A stretch of DNA of 64,000 nucleotides, taken from NCBI RefSeq assembly GCF_023078275.1, contig NC_062971.1, positions 18,972,001 to 19,036,000 of the forward strand, given 5' to 3'. Every line of letters begins with the position of its first letter. The stretch's first letter is position 1. Source of the DNA: Leguminivora glycinivorella (taxonomy: Eukaryota; Arthropoda; Insecta; Lepidoptera; Tortricidae). Both the position numbers and the translations under genes were made by a program. Below, piece by piece: positions 11,696-21,600 of this stretch. The notes under the pieces are model-generated. The model was not told the DNA's origin, made no database searches, and worked only from the letters and a program-made list of their open reading frames with translations.

Positions 11696-12303
11696 AATGA
11701 TATTCACGTGTGTCACTGTAACATTATGTCTTGTAGTTTTGGAATTTATTTATGATTTCTATACTATAATAGGGCCGTTTATTAATGGGTCCTGTGATTG
11801 GTCCTGTGACACATTGACCGACGTTTCTTGTAGTGTTATTTCAGATAGAGTTATTTTAGACCAATTGTATAAACAGCCAAATCAATTGAAATGCTCCATT
11901 ATTAAACTGTTGTTATTATTAGTGATTAAAATAGTACTAAGAACCTTGTTTTATGGACACTAGACTTGCGCGCGAGAACTCAAGTTGTGCTAAACCACTG
12001 TTAATCGTTCACGTGATAAAATATCAAGAAGTGTCAAGCGCACTATATGACATGTTAACCCTCCAAAACTCCTCCAAATATTTACGATAGCGAAATTAGA
12101 TATACATATCAGTGAATTTGTTAATAAATATACATCTTTGCCTCGGTTCATGAATACAATAAGAACATTTAGTAGTTTTTTTTGTTTCTTTTCTTCTCCA
12201 TTAATGATTTATGTACTTACATAGTCTAAGCCTTAGATTAATAATGTAATATTTCTATGGTCTAAGCATAAGTATTTGTATACTAGATGACTAGAGATAC
12301 GGC

Positions 12304-12482
12304 GTCATCCATATATTACGTCACAGTGTAAGGGGGGGGGGTTTAAGGGTGTCATACTAAATGTGACAATCCCTGTTAAAGGGATACAAAAAAGCGCGAA
12401 ATCAAGACATAGGGGGGGGTATCTTCGAGGTAGTGGAGGGTCCAAAAACCTGAAATTTGGTGTGACGTAATATGTGGATGAT
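12304..12482. mobile_element. MITE with ATTACGTCAC inverted ends
   Basis: Left TCATCCATATATTACGTCAC and right GTGACGTAATATGTGGATGA are inverse with one mismatch. The interior has a run of ten G and another of eight. Confidence 0.75.
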
Positions 12483-12728
12483 CCCTACCTAATACCAGTA
12501 ATACCTAACCTAGTGAAGTTAATTGCTATAAGATTTCTATCTGTGAGAACCTATCATTGGCCTCCTGTTTCTATTGTATCTGCTAATGTGTTTTATGTGC
12601 TGTTGGTTTCCCAATAAATAAATAACAAAATAATAAAAACCTTCCAGATTGAAACATAGCCAAGCACGTTAAAAAAACTTGGGAATAAATTCCCATGTTC
12701 CGAGGTGAATAGTTTTATTCATTTGGAC

Positions 12729-12741
12729 GAGATTTTAATAA

Positions 12742-12772
<31 letters not shown>

Positions 12773-13040
12773 GTTTATTCTCAAAATAAACCCTTTTTTA
12801 ATAACATTAAATCTTCTGCCAAACTGCAGGACAGTTTGTTGGCAGAGGGGACTCCCTTACATAATCTAAGTGGGTAGAACTATCTAAGTACAATAAGTTT
12901 ACGCTAGGTACAGTTTTGATGTATTGCTTACAGAAAGTTTTAACTTCAAATTATCTATGAAAATAACTATCTAAGTGGATAAATTCTAGGTACAGCTTTG
13001 ATTTACATTTAACAGTAATTTCAACTTAACTACTTAATAA
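12729..13040. repeat. LINE/SINE-type 3' tail with TAAA microsatellite
   Basis: An (AAAT)n run at 12741-12771, followed by CGTTTATTCTCAAAATAAACCC and a non-coding stretch, resembles the antisense 3' end of a retroposon. Confidence 0.4.
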
Positions 13041-13288
13041 CTATTGTCAAAGGAATCCTGGTAAATATCGATAATGTACCAATAATAAATTGTTTACAAA
13101 TAGTTTACAATTTGAATTTACGCGTCAATATTTGATAACTATGAGACTGTGACGCACGCTGTGACGTGACACGTAGTGTTACCATGTTAGATTTTGTGTT
13201 AGTTCCATTTTATTTAATTTCTGCTCGGTCGGACTGTAAGTAGGTATCGAAATTATTTTATCGATACACCACTTCTCTAGTCGACACT

Positions 13289-13448
13289 TTAGAGGGTACG
13301 CACACGAGCGACTTTTTGCTGCGACTTTTTTGTCCCGACCATAGGCTAGAATGAAAGTGCGAACACGAAGCGCCGCAACTTTTCATACAAATACGTCCGT
13401 GCGACAAAAAAGTTGCAGCGAAAAGTCGCCCGTGTCCGCATCCTCTAA
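13289..13448. mobile_element. MITE with AGAGGGTACGCACACG ends
   Basis: TAGAGGGTACGCACACGAGC on the left, CCGTGTCCGCATCCTCTA on the right; inner arms GCGACTTTTTGCTGCGAC and GTTGCAGCGAAAAGTCGC. A degraded piece of the same family lies near 13687-13732. Confidence 0.65.
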
Positions 13449-14041
13449 TGGTATGGGCCCACGGGACACATAGTTACTCGGCGAGTGTGTCATATAATAT
13501 TATACTACTCTTTGGAGTGAGTACACTTTCATAATAGCCCATAGAATGGATGTGAGCGGCAAAAAAAAAGAGCGGTACCTCCTGGCACAAGCTATAATAA
13601 AGCTTAAAAGGAGGTTCCAATCACTAGCTTTAAGATGAACATTGTGAAAGAAAATAAATATTTTTGATTTTTTTTTTTTTTTTGAAAAAAGTCGCCGATC
13701 AACTTTGTCGCCCGTGGGTGCATACCCTAACCCAAAGTATTGTAGCAATATCTCAATTATATTTAATTTTATATGTATATAAGATTCTTGTATTGTAGTA
13801 ACACAGAGAACCTCCTATAGAGTGGCAGTCTTGTATATTTGGTTCGCGATACGAGTCACCAGTGTTTGGGGTGCGAGGAGCGGGCGGGGAATGTGTTAAG
13901 CGCGCTGTGATTGGCCGTTTCAAGGACGGCGGGCAGTCGCGCCAGATGAAAAGGGACAGAAGTATGACTGTCCCTCTACTGACGCGTAAGTGGCCAATGT
14001 AAGTTGACCTATGCCGGCTCTGAATAAATTATAAATATGAC

Positions 14042-14125
14042 TTATTTGTGGAATGTAATGCCGTCTGTTTTTAAATTTGAGCTTCTTGTTACCTTTCCAC
14101 ACCATTTCACACTACAGGTGGACAT
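14042..14125 (-). pseudogene. THAP-domain exon remnant in the older element
   Basis: The ORF starts MSTCSVKWCGK and ends DGITFHK-stop. It keeps the Cys-x4-Cys spacing of a THAP finger. The sequence after FH reads CACAAATAAGTC, as if a CACAG|GTAAGTC donor had been lost. Confidence 0.62.
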
Positions 14126-14233
14126 CTTTAAGGCATCAAAATACCCTTTTCCAATTTTTTTGTGCGAAAAACACGCGCTGCTTTCGGGTCTGTTACTTGG
14201 TCGATACTGATCGGGCACGGCGAGCGCCCGCGC

Positions 14234-15312
14234 CACAGATCAATACAACAAGATGGCCCTTACAGGGCGACTCGCGGTCACCAAGCATACGACAAATCAG
14301 GTTTATAAAAGTTTGAACGCGTGCGACACCGATCAGTAGCGCCCAAGTATACGACCCGCTAACAGTGTCCGTGTCCGCTCGGGAAAAAATCTTAAATAAT
14401 CAATTTTGGTTGCAAACAATGGTCTCTTACAGCATAAAGTGGTGTGGCAAGTCTTCTAACACTTCTACATGTAAAAAAGATGGAACAACATTCCACAGTT
14501 AAGTCAAATTAATTATTTTGTTGAATATTGTTTATTATCCGCGGAGTTCATTTATACTGGTCAATATGGTTGTGCTGAGCGGCGCCGAGGCGCGTCCATC
14601 CCTCTTTACCGAGTTAACAATGTGATATGCTATCCCTTTCACGTAAACGACTAGGCATGGGGCCATGTTAGTTTATGTCTGTTGCGGGAACTTCGTACTG
14701 CCGTTCGTACCATGTGCTACCATTTTATGAAATATAAAAGAAAGCAGATTTGTAATAGTGAATAATTATTTAGAATCTGTAGAGTCTGTAGTGGTATTTA
14801 GTTCATTGATTAGTTTAGAATATTTAGTTGGTTATTTAACTTAGTAAACGTAAGTAAAAATGCACAGTTTAGTTATTAGTTACTAGAATGATTTTTATTG
14901 AGATGCTATCACAATTATCATCCTCCTTGCGTTATCCCGGCATCGGCATTCGCCACGGCTCATGGGAGCCTGGGGTCCGCTTTGGAAACTACTACCAAGA
15001 TTTGGTGTAGGCACTAGTTTTATGAAAGCGACTGCCATCTGACCTTCCAACCCGAAGGGTAACTAGGCCTTATTATAATTTAATTATAATATTATAATTT
15101 GTTGCAAAACAAATTCACCACAGTACTGGTACCGGTACCATTGTCTATAATAGACATGTCCCATTCCCATCCCTACTGCTAATCATAAAGGCGCGCCATT
15201 ATTTGAAACGACCAATGGCAGCACCGTGCGCGCCCGCCTCACCCCGCAAGGATTGGTGATTTGCGTCTCGAACAATATCGCTTGCATTTGGCTTCTAGTG
15301 GGGTGTTCTGTG
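14234..15312 (+). mobile_element. P-superfamily-like non-autonomous element, copy 2, nested
   Basis: Every base I compared matches copy 1 (offset 13,061 at both ends). It is flanked by a perfect 8-bp duplication GCCCGCGC (14226-14233 and 15313-15320). It lies inside the older element at 13802-15397, in the opposite orientation. The THAP mini-ORF is at 14419-14502. Confidence 0.88.
14419..14502 (+). pseudogene. THAP-domain exon remnant in element copy 2
   Basis: Same 27-codon ORF as at 1358-1441, including the Tyr in place of the first zinc ligand. Confidence 0.58.
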
Positions 15313-15684
15313 GCCCGCGCTTATATCAGTGCAAATACTAGGAAGGCTGGCCACCGCGAGTCGTCTTGTAATAGATGTCTATAGGGGTTGGTCTGTGTGT
15401 AGTAACGTCTGTGGTGTCCACAGAGCTAACTACAGAATACGTCATTTGATAGTGACATTGACAGCTTGGTTTGCTACGTACCAATTATTATTGTTACATT
15501 TTCATGCCCATCTTGTTTTATTTATTGAAGGAGTAGTGTTGGTATTCGCGTTTGTTTTTATTAATTATTTTCGTTTAACAATGACTATGTAACAGTTCGT
15601 CAGTTGGAAAACAGCGTGAAATCATTCTCGGCACATTTTCTTGTTGTGTCTAGTGTCGGACGACTTCAATTTCATTCTGAAAAC

Positions 15685-15699
15685 ATGACAAATCTTGAT
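15685..15699 (+). CDS. chm: chm exon 1 (start codon, MTNLD)
   Basis: ATGACAAATCTTGAT|GTAAGT encodes five codons and ends in phase 0 at a near-perfect donor. This matches the phase of the exon 2 reading frame (VSNSSTDSSS). The start is inferred from splice logic; transcript data would decide. Confidence 0.55.
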
Positions 15700-18600
15700 G
15701 TAAGTAGAACTTTTTTTTGTTTTGCCAATTGTATAATTATTAAAAGTGTTTATCTTCAAATATATTTCTCGGTTATACCCTCAACTCTTCCAATTACATT
15801 ACATAGGTGGATGTATTGTAACATTATTATTTCAAACATGCCTCAGTTAATTTGTCTAATTACTTAATGCAGCCTGAATCAATACAAACACCAATGATAT
15901 AGGTATATTTCTTTATACATTCCATTTACCAATGTGACATATTCAGGCTCAGTATCTTCTTAGTTTTGTGTATCTCATCAACATTTGTTCCATTATGTAT
16001 GTAAATCGTTGCTTAGCACCCATAGTACAAGCTTAGTAATTTGCTTAGTTTGGGGCTAAGTTGATTGTGTAAGGTGCCCCCAATATTTATTTATTTATTT
16101 AGTAAAGCTCATTAGTATATCACAGTGTCTTAAATAAAATAAGTAGTGATTGATTTTTAATTAGAAGCAAATTTTATGACAGTGTTGTTCAGCTGGAATT
16201 ATTAATTTTTAGTGATGGACATAATATCTACGGACTAAAGTTCAATTCGATTTCCATCATCTAAATAATTTTAACATTGAGATTTGCACCTATGATCTGA
16301 TCCACTAATCTGCCATCAGTGGGATTGAGATGCGAGATCTTATTTAACTAAAAAAATAATTTATATGTGGTTACAAATTGTAGCTCATTAGGTATATATT
16401 AATACAATACAATATCCTAATATAACTTTATAGTAACATTTATTATAACTATTTGAAATGAATCATGAATTTACTCAATTTATTAAGGTGAGCAACAGTA
16501 GCACAGACAGCAGTTCTGGTTCCTCCTCGGACTCGAGCAGCAGCGGCAGCTCTTCCACTAGCTCCGGATCTGGTTCCAGTAGCTCAGACTCTGAATCGTC
16601 TACCTCAGACACCCCTGCAGTTGCACAACCTGCCCCTAAATCACCTGCTAAGCCTGATGAAGAACCACCAAAGAAGAAGGATGACTCAAAACCTAGGCAA
16701 ACAACTAATAAAAAAGCATCATCATCCAGTGATGATGATGTACCAAAACCAGAGCCACCAAAACCCCCACCGCCCCGTAGACGTTCTTCAACCAAGCCTA
16801 AATCAGCTGCTAGTGTCCTGGCCAAGGGGAAACCACCACGAACAGCAGCAGGTGCCAAAACACCAAAACCAATACCTAAGACAATGACTAAACAGCAAAC
16901 AAAAAATGACCAGAAAAAGAAGAGTATATTCTCACCTGACAACAGTTCAGAATCTGAATCAGAGAGCAAATCATCAAAGAGTCCTAAAGGATCACCAAAA
17001 AATAAAAGAGGTACTAGGAAATCAAGCGAGGACAAGGACACATCTCCTCCATCACCGTTGACACCTGCTGAAAATGATGATTCAAACTCCAAAGATAATA
17101 TAAAACGTAGAAGTGGAAGTAGACCCAGTGGGCCCCCGTCCAAAAAAATTGTGGACAACAAAAGCGCCTCTTCATGTTCTTCCAGCCAATCTTCAGCAGA
17201 AACTGTTTCTTCCGAAAGTGACAGTGAACCAACGCCGAAAAAGGAGCCCATTAAAACTGGAAAGACTAAACCACCTTCTTCAGCTAATAAAGTAAGTTAT
17301 CAAAGTTTGTAATTTTTTTTTCTTATACGACGCTTTGGTGGCAAACAAGCATACGGTTTGGCCTGATGGAAAGCGGTCACCGTAACCTATGAACGCCTGC
17401 AACTCAAGGAGTGTCACGTGCGCGTAGCCAACCCATTAGAAACTTGTACACATTTGGCTGCAGTCTTCTGTAAGGAGGAGGTACTTCCCCAGTAGAGCTC
17501 TGCTCTAGATTCGAGCGAGATAATATCCGCTGTGCTGTGCCCTACCACACAAAGCGGAATGTCAGGAAATTGAAAATTTTTAAGAAAAAAAATTTTTTTT
17601 TTAATGTAGTTTTCCTCAAATTTACATAAAATTATATACCTATGTAGTATCTATCACCATTGAAGATGAAACTTTGTGTATAATTATTGTGATATTTTTT
17701 TAGGTTGAGAAAGGTAAAAGCGACTCTGGCGAGTCCCAGGCAAACAATATGCCCCGGAAGCTGACGCGGTCCCTGTCGGCCCGCGTGTCACGCATGGCCA
17801 CAGCCACGAGGCCCCGGACCACGGACACAGACTCTGATGTTGACGAAAAGGCTAATGACAAGAGGTATGCAACTATTGCAGGCGAGCTGGGTACTTAGAA
17901 CTCAGCTACTTCTTTTTTTATGCAAAATATTTCACAACTGATGTTGGCTTGCAGAAAATTATAGGAAAACAAATTATCATTCAAAAACGAAACCATATTA
18001 ATATTATTGATAAAGTTCCAAAACTCTAAACTAAATAGATAAATGTTGTAAAAACCCTGGGCCCTGCCAATTTAGCCTGATGCTAACTCAATGTTCAATT
18101 CAAATAATGTATCTAAGAGCATCTTCAGTCTTCAAATTTACGTTCTATATTTAAATAAATTTCGCTGTAATAGACCAGTCTACTCGTATTGTCGTACTGA
18201 AAATGGTCACATTATATTGAGAGACAAACACACTTACGGCCCAGCCACGACATTGGTCTAAGCGCGACAGCGGTGAGCGGCAGTCATACGTGCGAATAAA
18301 AAGTCCCATCGCTGTGTCTCGCTCTAATGTATGGCCGCCGCTCACCGCTGTCGCGCTAAGACCAATGTCGTGGCTGAGCCGTTAGATGCAAGTGTCTCAA
18401 TAGTAGGTAGGATTTTACAAGTAAGTCTTACTTATTATTTCGTGCTTAACTATAAGTATATGTTGAAATAATGATGTTTTGTTATTTCAGCAAGGAGATA
18501 AAGAAGAAGGGCCGTCCGCCCATTTCCCGGTCTCCCATCGTCGAGCTCACGCCGCCGCAGCCGAGCGAGCGACGCTGTCCCGTGCGAGGTTGCGACTCCA

Positions 18601-21600
18601 CTGGACACCTCGGTAAGAAACACATACCAAACATTGGCTACATAACCGCCCCGGCTTCGCACGGGTACTATACCTACCCGTAAACCTTCCTCTACAATCA
18701 CTCTATCTATTTAAAAAAACCGCATCAAAATCCGTTGCGTAGTTTTAAAGATTTATGCATACATAGGGACATAGGGACAGAGAAAGCGACTTTGTTTTAT
18801 ACTATGTAGTGATATATAAATACTTATATATATAGAAAACATCCATGACCCAGGAACAAATATCTGTGCCCATCACACAAATAAATGCCCTTACCGGGAT
18901 TCGAACCCGGAACCGCGGCGTAGCAGGCAGGGTCACTACCGACTGCGCCAGACCGGTCGTCGCTACATAATGAAATGTTGTCTATAAAGAAGTCAGAAGT
19001 GCCGTACTCCCATTTCTCAGTCGGTGCGGGAGCGAGCGATGCTGTCCCGTGCGGGGCTGCATCGTAACTCAACCAGACACCTTTATTAGGAACACAGACC
19101 AGCTAAATCGTTACCGTGAAACCCCAACTCTTCACCTAGTATATATATACCTAATTTCGCCTGACTTTGAATAAGTTACTAAAGAGGAATGATTGTCATA
19201 GTAAATTTGCATTGTCAATTTACATACGCATACACAATTTCAGTTTCATCGGAATACGGGAAGTAGGTGACATTTAACTTGATAGATTTGACGGGACAAA
19301 CATAGTTAAGTACATACACTGAATTAAAATGTGATCACGCTCTTCCCAAGGCGGCAAAGCATCTCGTCACTTCACCTGGGACGCGTGCCCGCTGTACCAC
19401 AACGTGACGGGCGCGTGGTGCGTGGCGGCGGCCGAGGAGCGCGCCGCAGCCGCCACGGCGCGCCGGCGCGCGCTCGCCAACATGCAGCAGCGACCGCGCG
19501 CCATGCCCACCATAGAGCAGAGGGCGTACCAGCTCAAGGTCAAGGTGAGCTATATTAGACGCCCTTCATTTACTACAGAATAGTATCAGAGGGCATACCA
19601 GCTTAAGGTCAAGGTGAGGCGAATTGGCGTATTTACATTAGGTACATCCAATTCGCTGGCCGATCAAATGTCGCATTTTTGTATTGTGAACTCCCATGCG
19701 AGATCTCGTACCCTCTGTATCATCTCTTAGGGTATACTCGATGGGCGCCGCTCAGGGGTATCGGCGCGCGGCGGTAAGATCATTTTTTATTACGATATTG
19801 GCCGAGTTCATGAAGGAGTGACGCTGACTGTCACAATTACGCGTAATATACTTGTTGTTGCAACAGATTTGACTCCATAAAATGTATCATAGAAAAGCCC
19901 ATAAAATTATTGCAGCACCAATCGTGCACCTAGCGAATAAGTATGTCCGTAGATAAGGGATATCACACTTGATGCAGCCCATCCACAGAACTATATTTAG
20001 ATAGAAGAAACAAGTTCATCTATTTGTATAGGGGCCGAGCGTGTCAAATTTTGTACTGAAGTTGTTTCTTGCCTGTAATTTTAAATATGTCTCAGGCTCT
20101 TGATTGTTCATAATTTTTGTGTTGTTGCAATTGAATATCACGTAACGAGGCATTTTTTATGTTTTGATTGACTTCAACTTACAAAAATTGACGCCCGAAA
20201 GCTGCAAGCTGCGAGTAAAGACGGACAACTCAGTGGATTTCACTGAGTTCATTTGACACGCTAAGTAGATACGTTTGCTTGATCTATGGTATATATGACA
20301 TCTGTGAGCCCATCTATTTTTCATGTATGTATATTTTACAGGATATGCGCTCCAAATGGAAGGGCAGCCAGGAGCTCCGTGAAAAGCTGGCGGCGTCTGG
20401 CGGGGACGACATGAATGAAGAGCGAGAACCAATCCTGGAGGGCTTCGCACCTGATTACGATCTGCGGTTGTTCCGCGAGGCTCAAGCTCTAGCGGCTATT
20501 AAGATAGAGGAGGAGTTGGGAGATATCCCTACGGACAAGGGGACTAGGTAAGACGTTAGAAGACACCATGGCTGCGATCCTTGATGAGCGGGAACCGGTA
20601 CTGAGTCATCACGCCGAATTCCAACCATCTGTCAGTAGATGTCGCTTTATGCTACCCCAAAGCTCACGAATTTGGGGTGAACTAATACATAAAGAATTTG
20701 TGAGATATTGGCGGGACTTCTGAAGTTCAATTAGTTAAGAGCAATGGACAGAATGGGTTCAAATCCCGCCGGAAGAGTAAGAGCTTTGAATGATTCACGG
20801 TTATTTTCATTAGACGCATATAGATCGTGATTACCTTTTTTTTTTGTCGAGCTCCCGATATTTCGACGCAGTTGCATGCATCATGATCACGGACAACTGG
20901 GCGTGTGGTTGTTTTCCGTAATATAAGTCCGCCGGAAGAGTATTTTTTTTATATAAAAAAATGTAGTATCCTTTAGCTGTCGTTTCCAATTGTTAAAACA
21001 TGTTTTAAACACAACTTATTTCTCAATAATTCCCTTCTATCATTAGGTTCGTGGTGATGGGCAAATACATGATGGAGGTGTGGTACCAGTCGCCATATCC
21101 CAACGACGCGGCGCGCGTGCCTCGCCTGTTCGTGTGCGAGTTCTGTCTCAACCACCACAAGAGCGCCACGGGCGCCGAGCGGCACCGAGCCAAGTGCGTG
21201 TGGCGACACCCGCCCGGGGACGAGGTACCAACATTGCAATTACTAAGAAAATATGACCAAGGCATCCATGCTGGAATCAAACCAGGGTCCACTTCTATTG
21301 CGGCACCCGCCTTAGCTATTCGGCCACTTGACCCAGGTCGATTTTTTCCATGTAATGTAACATAATTATGCATTTTGGACAGGAGGCTTGAGCTCCAGTG
21401 ATTAAAACCATTCCAGGCATTTTCATCATGGAGTGGACTTACGGATAAAGTTACAAGAAAAACAAAACGTTCTTACTATTTATCGTTTAGTTCCATTTGT
21501 AATCCATCCATTATATTTGTGATCTCTCTATAATCACTATGTTTCATTTACCCGACAGGTGTACCGAAAAGACAAGCTCAGCGTATGGCAGGTGGACGGT

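Larger units (their letters stand above)
13802..15397 (-). mobile_element. Older P-superfamily-like element (509 bp unit) interrupted by copy 2
   Basis: The left end is CACAGAGAACCTCCTATAGA and the right end, read in reverse, CACAGACCAACCCCTATAGA (16 of 20 match). Perfect 8-bp flanks TGTAGTAA lie at 13794-13801 and 15398-15405. Removing the nested copy and its duplication leaves 509 bp. Its THAP start codon (14125, minus) lies exactly 185 bp from its 5' end, the same distance as in the newer element. Both leaders share TTACA-x-G-x-CGACTCGCGGT and CCGATCAGTA, and both 3' ends share TTGAAACG-x-CCAAT. The two are therefore relatives of different age. Confidence 0.87.

Noticed and set aside
16458..16487. 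chm start at ATG 16458 (MNHEFTQFIK)
   Set aside because: The ATG at 15685 with its perfect donor fits phase and gives an upstream first exon; kept only as an alternative.
16475..17251. 258-codon minus-strand ORF
   Set aside because: Antisense shadow of the Ser-rich chm exon 2; Leu/Glu/Ser/Gly composition is simply the reverse of Ser/Lys/Pro codons.
18896..18961. tRNA gene (A and B boxes on minus strand), also at 26837-26902 and 44106-44175
   Set aside because: The heads continue into a shared SINE body and occur at least four times with truncations, so they are tRNA-derived SINEs, not tRNA genes.
19579..19613. Alternative micro-exon between the CTACAG acceptor and the duplicated donor
   Set aside because: Intron before it would be about 34 bases, too short, and the 35-base exon would break the frame.
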